In this document: one piece after another, positions 46,501-57,500 of the stretch
Position numbering within the stretch: position 1 is the stretch's first letter
Layout of the letters: every line of letters starts with the position of its first letter
From: Ianthella basta
Taxonomy: Eukaryota; Porifera; Demospongiae; Verongiida; Ianthellidae
Reading direction: 5' to 3'
Assembly (NCBI GenBank): GCA_964019415.1
Contig: OZ025869.1
Location: forward strand, 7,326,882 to 7,390,881
DNA: 64,000 bases
Position numbers and translations under genes: made by a program
Notes under the pieces: generated by a model
Database searches by the model: none
What the model was told of the DNA's origin: nothing
Seen by the model: the letters and a program-made list of their open reading frames with translations, nothing else

Positions 46501-49105
46501 TAATGTTAGGCACATACGTAAATAGCTGAGGCACACCACTGGCTGTGCATGGAAGGATATTCCCATCTGTCGCCATTTCTTGGAATGTGTTGTACACAAT
46601 CAATATTAAAAATATAAGGAGTGGAGTAGTCTTTTGACTGGTTGGGTGTATCCAGTATCTGTGACATGCCTGTTCCCCTACTGTGCATGGTCTGAAGGGT
46701 CTCTCGTGCTGGTTAAGGACTGGGCCAAATGCCCTGTGATATTTTGTAGGGTTGTCAAACTCTACTTGGCTGATGAAATTGTCATAATAAGCATAGCTTG
46801 TTGGTGGTCTTTGTCCAACACCAATGTGCAGGAGTTAGCTGACCTTGTACACTGTGCACCGAAAAGTGGAAGTTACTCATCTTTACTTTCCTTCACACTT
46901 TGGGCATTTTCCAAGAACCTCATTCTCTGCAACACTCTTCACCTTGCATGTACAGCAGCTGTTGTATGACTCACATTTCTCCACTTGAACAATCTATCCT
47001 TTCACTACCTGTACTGTGTGTACTCCATCACCTCCTTCCTCAGCACTCTCTTCGACTACGTATCTCCTATGTCTGCAGCCTCTTCTATCACTGCATTCTC
47101 AGACAGAGACAGGAACTTTGCACCACTGAACATCTGCAGTGTCACATTGCAGAAATTGCATGTGTGACCCACCCTCGCAACACCTGCCTCTAGTCTCACT
47201 TGTATCACTGGCCATGACAAATACTTCCTTCTTCAATGTCATACATATTCTGTGCTTTCACATCAATCCATTCTGTAGCTTCAGTGGACACTACATTTCC
47301 AATCGCTGAGATGTGCTGGTTGATTGAAAGCTGCTTCACTTCTTCCAATCTTCCAATCTCCACTATGCTGGCCTCTTGCTCTTTTGAATGTTGCAGTTCA
47401 CGTCTGGCACTACTTTGCCACTTTTCTTCATGCTTTCCAAATCACCTTGCAGATTTGGTTCAAAAGCAACCTATTCCACATCAGTAAGCTTCCTCTCAAA
47501 CTATATCTAGCCTAATTTCCTGCAGCTATCTATTACCATAGGGGACAACTTGCCCACAATGACTTCTTGTACTGTCACTCCATTTGCCTTGCACACCTCT
47601 GACATTTCGTTTTCACTGGTCTTCATGGCAGTCTGTCGCACTGATACTACAGTGTAGGTGTGCACACATTCAGCATTCTTCCCAATGCCAGGGTGCCTAC
47701 AGTGAGCATCAAATGTGACACAATATGTTAATATAATAGAACCTGTCATCTTTGCATCTTCCACCAACAAAGTTAATCTGTTCCTTACTCTGAAATAGCC
47801 TTGTATGTTATCCAAAGGTGATGTGTGTAAGATAATATTTGCCCACTGGCTAAGTTGCATGGAGACAGCAGTTCATATATACGTATGTTCTGCTGAGTCT
47901 CCTAGGCAGTGTAGATATATCTAATGGTAATGAATTGCACTGAAATTTTCACTTTTACTGTGTTTGCTCACACATCTCACCTCTTGCCCCTTTCTCTCCT
48001 GCTACAGCTCAAGAATCATGCGAGAGCAAGAGGTGCTGGAGTAGTTCTCTTCAAAGGTTATGTATCTTATTATGATCCTGGCAGCAGTAGTTTTCAGGTA
48101 TTGTATGAATTTGAACAATACCAAGGGAATATCACTATATTCTTCGTGTCATTCATCTTTTACGTCATCTTTGCCGTTTTGGGAGTTCCTGCATTTGTTC
48201 ACAATAACTACAGTATGCTGTCAGAGGCCAGCAAGAATCCAGACTCCAATCTTCCTTATACGCTGTGGGGACTTGCAGCAACATCAGGAATTTTGCTTAT
48301 TATTGTAGCAGTTGTGGACTACCCAACTATTTCCCGTACTCTCAGTATGCACAATCCTGACCCTGTGCTCTTCAATGTGTACATTGTTACACAGGTGGCA
48401 ATTGTGCTGGTGATTTTGGCTAACATTGCCCTTGCTGCTCTTGTGATTATACCAAAGAAGGAGCACATCCAGCTCCCTCCAGCATTGCAGGTGCTGTTTT
48501 GCACTCAATACTGCAAGTTTGGTTCAAAAGTGGCTCAGATCATTGCTACTGCTATATTTACCACCTTCTTTGCAGTTTTAGGGTGGCACGCTGCATTCTT
48601 CTTCTTGGCATTTGCTGCGTTTCCAGCACGGGCTATTCTTGTCATTCTACTCTACGTTGCTGGTGTGTTCTGCATAATTGTTCTTTTCAGCTTCCTGTTA
48701 AAGTCCATTACATGCAATGCTGAATTCTGTACGGCTGTTAAAGATCGTGTAGAAAACAACTTGGGATTCCAGATTCTCTTTCCTATCTCACTTGCTGGTG
48801 CTGTCACGTTTATTGTTATGCAGGCTGTGTTCTTCTTCCGTATAACAGTATTCATTGGTGACACAGCCGCAGGTGGGATACCAACTATCATTGGAGCTTT
48901 GGGTCCTGCTACCCTTTTGGGCATCCTTGGTGTTGGAACTGCTGGTGCATTGAAGAAATATCACCCAAAGAATATAGCAGAACACTTAGTTGGTAGCACC
49001 GGACTTGCTGATGTGTTGCAAGGGGGGGATGTGGAAATGGTGGAGACTGCAGCTGGGGAAGAGGGTAGTGGTGCAGAAGATGATAAGGCAGCAGGGACTA
49101 ACTGA
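40519..49105 (+). CDS. Orphan seven-transmembrane protein with signal peptide, 3 exons
   Basis: Exons 40519-40791, 45326-45523, 48008-49105; all junctions are phase 0, total 522 aa. Residues 1-29 are a clear signal peptide (LVLTIAFVLLSTFARSAHG). The ectodomain, about 30-195, has Cys at 32 and in EICYYIN, VPCVPDG and NVCNGTEL, suggesting two disulfides, and a hydrophobic TETPVFLFISHEAVETYSFY segment. Seven predicted spans: about 199-221, 241-261, 281-305, 332-362, 366-388, 411-434 and 448-471. The tail is acidic (EMVETAAGEEGSGAEDD). This topology would place the N terminus outside and the tail inside. I recognise no family: DRY and NPxxY motifs of class A GPCRs are absent, as are GPS/GAIN and frizzled signatures. 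It could be a receptor, channel subunit or transporter. The last exon carries all membrane spans. Confidence 0.82.
41603..41779. mobile_element. MITE with TIRs CCGTATACACTTTAACTTT
   Basis: The left end CCGTATACACTTTAACTTTT and GTGGTTTGCG are matched in inverse by CGCGAAAACCACGAAAG and TTTAAGCGTATATA at 41747-41779. The interior repeats GTTTTTGTGGTTTTTGAG-like text. About 175 bp and non-coding, this is a typical foldback-type MITE. Confidence 0.75.
42040..43005. mobile_element. Dispersed foldback repeat, copy 1
   Basis: The left part (TATCAGACGTCACG, AAAATGGCTACTTCTATCTT, AACTAGCCGAACTGTGGCAA) recurs at 44310 and 60866 and partly at 62590. The right part (about 42640-42960) is a near-perfect palindrome with arms of about 145 bp around the centre near 42800 (GGAATGGCCAGC ... 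GCTGGCCATTCC; CATGTAGCT). No protein is encoded. Confidence 0.8.
43164..43263. repeat. Inverted repeat
   Basis: AGTTATGCCATCCTCAAATG near 43164 is matched in inverse by CACTTGAGGATGGTATAACT at 43244-43263. Probably the ends of a 100-bp foldback element. Confidence 0.7.
43765..43895. repeat. Inverted-repeat element, family shared with 57990-58125
   Basis: ATAACACTTAAATTACGACC and TCGCGCTCTAAATC lie around a centre near 43825. A related sequence (GCACTTAAATGCTGACCAAT ... CTCGTGCTCTGAATCT) lies at 57998-58082, so this is a dispersed small element. Confidence 0.5.
43896..43993. repeat. Inverted repeat
   Basis: TATATGTATCCCTGCCAAGA against CCTTGGCAGGGATATATATT, about 60 bp apart. Confidence 0.7.
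44315..44975. mobile_element. Dispersed foldback repeat, copy 2
   Basis: Same order as copy 1: TATCAGACGTCTATTTAGGA at the left, GTAGCCAAACAGCTGTGGCG in the middle, and a foldback part centred near 44800. It is more diverged than the copies at 42040 and 60866, so older. Confidence 0.7.
45524..48007 (+). other. Intron 2 of the 7-TM gene (2.5 kb)
   Basis: Contains a poly-C run (about 46203-46222), a copy of the intron 9 MITE right end (about 46313-46400), and a minus-strand 117-codon frame (47860-47507) with FDAHCRHPGIGKNAECVHTY, which resembles uncharacterised transposase-like proteins with a DxxxxSPGxxAK pattern. The frame is isolated, so it is a likely mobile-element remnant. Confidence 0.4.
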
Positions 49106-49829
49106 TTCATGATTTGCTACAGGATTGCACTATTCTTCATCATTATGTGACTGCCTGGCACATCAAGGACATTTACAGAGGTAGTGACTTATTCCCTTAG
49201 TATGTTCTGTATAGAGTTTGTATTGGCTCATTTATGCGTTTAGTTGTACATGCATTACAGATGATGCTGTAGTGGCTCATTGCTGCATAGACTGCAGTGG
49301 TAGTAATACATTGCTGAGCATAAGCACAGCTACTGGAAATTACAATTAATCACTATATGTCTGGATATTCAATCAGAAGATCTCTAAACTACATGCAACA
49401 AGACTGAGCTGAGAGAAACACTTCGTGGCACATTGTTCATTGTCATCTCCAGCGACTGTGATGATTTTCAGTAGTTGTTAAGTAGAAGGTGTTTGTGAAT
49501 TGTCAATGTAATTGTGCTGTCTAATGCAGTATGCACCCAGGGTATAGTGAGCTGTATATCATAAGGCCCTCTGCTCATGTAGCCATTAAATGGAGCTCAA
49601 GCTAGCAGCTGTAGACTCCCCACCTCCCCTCCCCATTGTATATATGGTGACTGCAATTCTCTAACTGGGGTGGTGCATCATGCTTTGAAATATATGGTGA
49701 CAAGTCCCAGTAGCTAAAATAAGAGCCCAGAGCTTTTGTGACATACCTCGTATATAACCTAGAGCTCTTTCAATTTCAGCAGTTGCCGAATGTATACATG
49801 CCAGGCATTAGTGTACTCCATTGGTGCTA

Positions 49830-49835
49830 AATAAA
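49830..49835 (+). terminator. Candidate poly(A) signal for the 7-TM gene
   Basis: AATAAA about 725 bp after the stop codon, on the coding strand; use is inferred. Confidence 0.3.
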
Positions 49836-50470
49836 CAGTGGTGGCTTATGAGCATTTGCAGCATATGTCAAGGTCAGATACAAGGAAGAAAGCTGGAGTA
49901 TAGTGTTCTCTCCCAGCTCTGCAAGTTTGACTCCTACGCCTGTGTGTGTGTCCAGTTCTTGCAATTGGCCAGACACCTCATCAAAGAACAATTGCTAGCT
50001 TATATTATTCCTCTACTAAAGATATAGCCAGCACATGAAAATGTATTTATGTAATCCACAGAACTGAGTATTGGCTATAGCTATGCACTGGAGAGGTGGC
50101 GGGCCTAGCTGTGACTGCATTGTTATTCATGCTTTTACACACTAATTTTTTATATAATGCATACCTGTGTGCAGCCATCACTTCACTGCATACTGTGTGT
50201 CGTCACTGACTTTATATGTGGTATATAGTTACACTGTGCAGTGGCTATGCACCACTGTTAGAGGCCTGCGAGTTCCTAGCTGGATAATATCAGTTAAACT
50301 GCATGCACACAAGCAAAGATAGTAAACTATTATTGCATGTGGGAGGTTTACATGAAAGGTCTCTGATGAGACAATTTGAATGTACTTAAAAGTATTCGTA
50401 TTGCATGCAAGTCCCCATATAGCCATCCATTAGTCCCTTATAGCCCAAACCACATTTCCCCTCTGAATGT

Positions 50471-50476
50471 TTTATT
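50471..50476 (-). terminator. Candidate poly(A) signal for the docking gene
   Basis: AATAAA on the minus strand, about 360 bp after the stop at 50837; use is inferred. Confidence 0.3.
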
Positions 50477-50836
50477 CTGATATCATTAGTCCTCCCTATT
50501 GCACAATAGTGGAAATAGAGCTAGGAAAGGCTGGTCTATGCGAGACTATTCATCCACTTGAGAATGGCCATACAGCACCATACAGCACCATCCAGAACTT
50601 GCGATGCAGCCAGGATCAAGTTGTTTGATTGTTGAGCCAAAAGGCACAAATTATGCAAGTCACTTTGCAGCAATAATTATGCAACTATGTTAGACTACAT
50701 GACGCATGCATTACATGCACATAGCCAGCTTACAAAACATACAACATCTCGTGTCTGACACAACACAGCTGAACAAAATACTGTAGGAAAATAAATCTTC
50801 ATGCACTTTAATAATAAAGACACAAGCTGGCTCCAC

Positions 50837-51492
50837 CTACAATTTCATCTGTAGGTAGAGGTCACTCTCTGATGATACAGAGGTTTCTCTCTTGCTGCCT
50901 GCTATCTTCCTTGGTGTTGGTGTGGGGTACGAGGCAATATCAGTAGGAGTAATGTATGAGCCATCCTCACCGTCATCAGACGATACACTCTGACTTCTTT
51001 CTAGTGCGAGTGTCTTTTGCAATGTCTTTGCTGTGACTACCTCATGGGGTTTTCTTTGTGATGGTTTCCGTCTGCTACCTCTGTCCGACAGATCTAGATG
51101 TATATCAGCATTCACTGTGTCTGCAGCTGGTTGATTGGCAGGCTTTGACTGGTTCCCATGAGGTTTCTGGACACCAGGGGATGTGGTCAGGCTCCTTTCG
51201 TTAGGTAACACATAATGCGAATCTGTGCCGCATTAGAGTAAATGACACACATAAATTGAGTACATTCGCTACTTCAAAGCAGACCATTCTACAGCAATAC
51301 TACAACTCTGATGCAAAACAATAACTAGGGAGCACAGCCTCGCCACTGGAGGCATCACGGTATGAGCACCCAAGAGGTACATCTGCTCGGACTTTTTCAG
51401 AGCCCTATAATTACAGTGTTGCTAACTTTGCACAAAGATTGGTTGACTACTGTACCATACCGTGACTATGCCAGTGATAGCTTAAGAATACA

Positions 51493-51529
<37 letters not shown>

Positions 51530-54500
51530 TGCGTGTGTGCGTGCGTGCGTGTGTGTGGACATGACCACCTTCATTCTCATCAACAGGCACTCCTCCATTA
51601 GGACAGGAAACTGATGCTCTTGCAACTTCCTCCTCATCACCTAACACACACACAGAGCAGGCACAAGGTAACAGTCCGGCTATTGTTCCAAAAGAAATGG
51701 AACTCTGGACATGCAGTATAATGGAGTAAGTAGTAGTTACTACATGCCTTCAATGGCATACGGCATTTACTGCACGAGACCAGAGGGCGCGAAGCGCCCG
51801 AGTGGCGAGTGCAGTAAATATGCCGTACGCCATCGAAGGCGTGTAAGTAAGTGATTTACCAAAAATAAGCGGCCGCAATTTGAATTTTAGTGTGTCCTGC
51901 TGGGGGCTGCGTTGGAACTGGTGGTAATCTCGCCGTAGGACAAGGCTGAAGTCGCTTCGTATCCTCTCCACGCCGCCCCAGTAGTACTTTCGAGTGCTGT
52001 GCAACGGTGTTGCTGACTTCTGTTCCTGCGCACTCTCAGACCAGGAAAATACAGTGCGCGCGCAGATCTGTGGCCACAGTATCCAACGAAATGAGTGACG
52101 CAGGAATATGTGGAGACTTCACAAAGGCTTTGACGCTTTGCTTTGGCTCAGCTGGATTGCACATGCTCAGAAAGCTTGGCTCAGCCCACAACAGAAGCCA
52201 AGCGGTGAGCAATGGATGCGATGTATTGGCGCCGATTGCGTGTCAACTCATTTCCCAGGAGTAAATGCATCCTTGGGGAAAGCATGTACATGTGCGCACT
52301 CCTCGTTCATGAGCTACCTACTTCTCCAGAAGTTGGTACATGAAACGTCATGGCTAAATTGATTCTTGTGACCTTTCCGCTCCTTGTTTACTTTACGGAG
52401 GTGTTGGTTGACCACAATTTAGGTGATAAGGAAGTGTTGGAGGCGCTTACTTGGTTACTGCAGTGCAGTATCTGAATACTGCACTGGCGGTCTCTTTGAT
52501 GTATGAGGTCATCATTTGGTAACATGAATTAATAGCAGTTAACAAAATACACCCATTCAAACAGGTTTGACACACAGAGGCATGCGATACACATTGCATG
52601 TGAGCAGTCAACCTACACTACTGAATACCTACATTCTTACCTTCTTGGTCAAAATTCATGTAGCGATGGTTCTCTTTATTCTCTTTTCCCACATCTTCTT
52701 TCACAGCAGCCATACCCCCATCTACATGAAAGGTAGCTTTCCATCAACTCACTCACTGCACATATAAATCTCTAAAAGACCATGACACATAAACTACTTC
52801 ACAAACCTACCTAGGCCTACTTTATAAACACTCCTGGCAACACACACTGCAAGATGCCTACTCTCAGTCCTTCTTGACAGTGTATGAGAACTGCATCACA
52901 TGGCACTCGTAACAGATCCCCCTCCACCCTTCCTTCAAACTACAACTGGCATTCTGACATGTCGTCTCAATGCCTACGCTTTACTATAACTGACTGCACT
53001 GAAAGAGCACTAACCCTTTGGGTCAAAATTCACATAACGATGGCTCTCTGCACTCCCCTCTTCCACGTCCTCCTTTAGTGTCCCCATCTGTCTATTTGAA
53101 CTGGAAGTAGAGCCCTTTGATCTTCTCCCCACTTCACCTGATACACAGGAAGGAAATACCACAACTAAAGTCTGACACAAGACCTTTCCACATTAAAGTT
53201 ACCTTCCACAAGTAATAATAATTTTAAGATAATTTATGGCCTTTTCCAATGATATGGTTTCATATCTAGGAATTGTTTTTGCAAGTACATGTATGCACAC
53301 AGAGCTACATGGCCTGGAGGATGGGGTGGAGCTTACACACACACACAGACACTAATAAAGGGACTGCACTTTACCTGCACTGTACATTGCAGTGCACTGC
53401 CATGCGCAGAGTATATGGGCTTCCATGGCTCTGGTCCACACAGGCACAGGACATGGCAGCTGAAGCAGGCACTACTTTCACTATCTTGCTGATAGAGTAT
53501 TGCATGCACAGTGCGAGGCAGTCCAATGTGCGTTGGGTGTTCCTAGTTTTTAAGAGTGGCTACACTCACTTGCTGCTACTAGTTGGGTACAGTAGTTTCA
53601 CGATTACTTGTCCAGGTTGCACAATGCACAATACACATCACACCATGGCATTCACATGCCATTATGATGTGAAATGTGCTGATCACGACCAAGTGACGCA
53701 TAATTTGGCATGGATTGTCCTGCAGTTTACACGGTGGATCGTTGGTCGGTTGTAAGTGCACGGCTTCATTAGAGAGTTCATTGGGAGTGAATCAGGGAAA
53801 GAGTTTTATGCTTGTCGCCGCCTGTAGCCATGGCAAACCCGAGCGAGAGGTTGACTGACTTCTTTTTCGAAGGGACAGAATCGAATCAAAGTAAGTCAAG
53901 TATGCTTAGCTATAGTCTTTGAGTGCAGCTAATAGGGAGTGATCCAATGAGTTGTCAGTTGAACATCATGCAACAAGTGCATAAATACACCATGATGCAT
54001 GGCCTTATTTACTTGATACTAGCTGCAAGCCCGCCTTTGACAAACCCTAATTTTGGCCCTGTTGCCCATTCCCCATTCCTTGTGACACTCTACGCCATAG
54101 TGAAATTTGGCCTAAACTCTTTCGCCGTTCCTTCCTTGGCTGTTGGAGAACGCCGACTATTCAGTGCACCCTACAGCATGGTGTCGTAGTGCTTCATTCA
54201 CAGCTACATGAGAAAAAGTGGGGTGAAATTTCTGTCCGACTTCTCTATGGTAGCATGGCAACTTCCACTGATTACGTAAAGAAGATGGCCGTCATGTGGG
54301 GTTAGTGAAGAACCGTTGTCACACTGCTCAGAATAGGCCTGCTTTTGAAAATGATGGTCAACTGGATTCGTAGCAGCAACAGATGAGATGACTGGGAAAG
54401 TTTGGTAGCAATCCACCCGCCGCCGTTGGAGGAGTCTGGTTTGCAAGCGCACCCAAACTTTTCCCTCTTGTATGCTGCAAGAGTAGCCCATTTATTAACC

Positions 54501-57500
54501 ATATTGTGCAGCCTACACCATGGCATCACAGTGCTGGTCAAGTTTGGTGGCAATCCGTCAGCGGGCGCCCAATAAAAATTGGGACAAAGGTTGCACCCAA
54601 CTTCTCTTTATATATATAGATTTATACAAATATACCTGCATGAAAAATTCTGTTGAACCAAGTAACCAGCATGCTTGATATATGCATGACAGTCCTGTTC
54701 TTTGATAGAAGCAAGCGCTGATGCTAGGACAAGTCCTGGATCACTTGTGGCATGAAATGCAATAGAATTATTCCTTATGTATGATTTGACTTGATATAAG
54801 CATTCCGCAATAGGGTTCAGGTCTGGGATGTAAGTAGGAAGGAACCATAGCAATGCTCCCGAGCTGAGGATCAATTGACAGACTTCATCAACATGATGGA
54901 TTGAGGCATTATCCATTATTACAATTGAACTCCTGTTTGACCCATTGAATGGCTACAACACAGGCAACAAGCTGTTGCGAACATATTGACAGAATACATC
55001 CCCATTCATTGAACCGTAAACTAAATAGAAATCTTCCACTCCTCTCATAAATGGCTACAAGAGTTGATATTCTTTTACATGAATATGAAACTTCAAGGAG
55101 ACTGGTGTGGCACCTCTCAAGCCATAACCTTTCTCACGATAAAGGTCACACTGAAAACACTGCCAGTTTCATCGACAAAAACGAACATGCTTGCAGGCAT
55201 ATACATGACTTCATTGATAAATTCAGCCGTCTTCTCTTCTGATCTTTGTTATACAATGAAGTGCATTTTCTGCTTGGTAAGCCCCATGTCATGAATTTTG
55301 GCACATATCTGACTGAGTGATACAATTATTCCCTTTGCTTCTAGTTTTACCTGGATCTCCTCTAGATATATTCCTAGGAAGTCAAAGACAATCTGCAGAA
55401 GCATAAGTTGTTGTTGTTCTTGCAACTTAGGCAAGTACCCTCTCTTCCTGCCATCTTGTGTAACATCTCTTGTGTTGAGAAACAAATCAATGCATATTCT
55501 AACATTTTTAGGGGGCACAAAGAAGTTCTCTGCGATCTCTGTCATGCTTAGTTGCCTGTAGCTATATGACCACACCATTCTCCATATTAAGTCAGCCGAA
55601 AAAGCTCGAGGCATGATGTTCCCTTAACCAAGGCAGTCCAATAGACCTATTATTGCACATTCCAATGACGTCATGCGGTTAATGGTTGTGTAGGGTGTCA
55701 AGTACATACAATTGTATAGGAAGAAGTCTGTTTGGTCGCCTTTGACAGAAGAAAGAGCAGGGAGTTTCCTTGTGAACATGTTTTTTGGAGTTTTTGCTAC
55801 CATGCCGTACCACTGCGCTGTTCCTGGCTGTGCATCCAACAGTAGGACGCTTGTCAGCATGTCTATTCAGCTGACATGGATCTTTGCTGTTTGGGGGTGA
55901 GGGCCAACATATGCAGGGTGAGCGCAAGGGAGCTTGGACAATCAATAGCTGTACTCGTGTGTGAAATCTGCACTTCGCAGAGGAGTCCTGCCGCGCGTCA
56001 GGAAGAAAGAGGGAACATATGACGACACAGACAAGTCGGCAATTGGAAGTCGCCAACCACATACAATTAAGTCCGGCAAGGGAGAAGCACCTGCCATTCA
56101 CAAAGTCATGCTGCCCGCCTGCACAGGCTTTAGTGTTGTCCTCACTCTCATCTTCAGCACCCTGACTAAACTGTCACAGCGTGCTGCCATCCTTGCTATG
56201 CAAAGCCCCGACTTATCTGCGTCATCTTACTTTCCTCTTTCTTTCTGACGCGCAGCAGGACTCCCTTGCAAAGTGCAGACTGCACAAAGAAATACAGCTA
56301 TTGATTTCCACATTCCCATGCACTCACCCTGCATATGTTGGTCCTCACCCCCGAACAGCAAAGATCTGTGTCGGCTGAATAGACATGCTGACAAGCGTCC
56401 TACTGTTGGATGCACAGCCAGGAACAGCGCAGTGGTGCGACATGGTAGCAAAGACTCCAAAAAACATGTTCACAAGGAAACTCCCAGCTCTTTCCTCTGT
56501 CAAAGGCGACCAAACAGACTTCTTCCTATACAACTGTACGTACTCGACACCCTTTACGACCACAACTGCATGACGTCATTGTTCTATTTTTGGAATACGC
56601 AATTGGGTTATTCGTGCACTTCCACTAACAACGTAGCTACATCGCTCGCGAAGCAATCCATATAAATATAGCTGAAAATATATGGATATCACGTGGCACA
56701 TGATGAAGCGTTATGCATTGTGCAATGTGCAATGTGGGATCGGGACTAGAAATCGTGAAACTACTGTAGCAGGAGTGAAGGCAAACTACTTTGCAGGGTT
56801 GGTAGAAGCAATTTGACTTTGGTCAGGTAATGCGCATTGCATATTCCTAGCTACTTCCAGGTTTCGTACACACAAAATAACATCACATTGGTCAGTCCTT
56901 AGCAATGCAATGACACTGTTGCAATCTCAGCGAAAATAGTATAGTTGATATTGCCTCAGTGAGCTAAGAAATCTTTTCTACTGCTGCTATAGCATACCAT
57001 GCTGTGAACATGATGGCCAGCTTATAACAAAACTTGCAATTATGGAAGTTCATGCATTGTTGCGCTATATACATCCATGGGACATTCATTACAACACACA
57101 AAAAACAACAGCAAAACAATAGAAATGAACTTAGGCATGTTCAGAGTCAGTGCCAACCTACACTGCCACCATGAAGTGTACACAGTGGTACTTGCCTGAA
57201 TCGCTCTGAGGACTTGCAAAGTTGACATACACGTCATCATCAATATCGTCACTGTTACTGTCACTGCTTGTGTTGGTCAGTGCCATTGGTTCATAGTCCA
57301 TCAACTGTCCTGGGCTAGTTGGGTCACTCACAGAACGGTGCATAGGAAAATAAGGACCTGTTGTGCGTTGAGTAGATGCCTGTAGAAAGGGAAAATAAAC
57401 AGCACTGATAAACATACAGTGCCAGTCTAACATACTTCACAAGTACATTCACACTGAAAAGGAAGATGACACTTGAGATACTGCAGTCCTGTTAGGACTG

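Larger units (their letters stand above)
49106..50836. other. Convergent intergenic region
   Basis: About 1.7 kb between the stop codons of the 7-TM gene and the minus-strand docking gene. It should hold both 3' UTRs. No other gene, RNA or large repeat was seen. Confidence 0.6.
53138..57195 (-). other. Docking-gene intron of 4.1 kb filled with DNA transposons
   Basis: Between the exon ending QSDS and the exon starting EVGRRSKG. It contains the Tc1/mariner copy (54620-55617) and the THAP foldback element (55640-56600). A plus-strand ATG with good donor lies at 53830-53890 (see findings). Confidence 0.8.

Noticed and set aside
53273-53755. 160-codon plus-strand frame
   Set aside because: Low complexity in part, no domain, and overlaps non-coding intron text; treated as chance.
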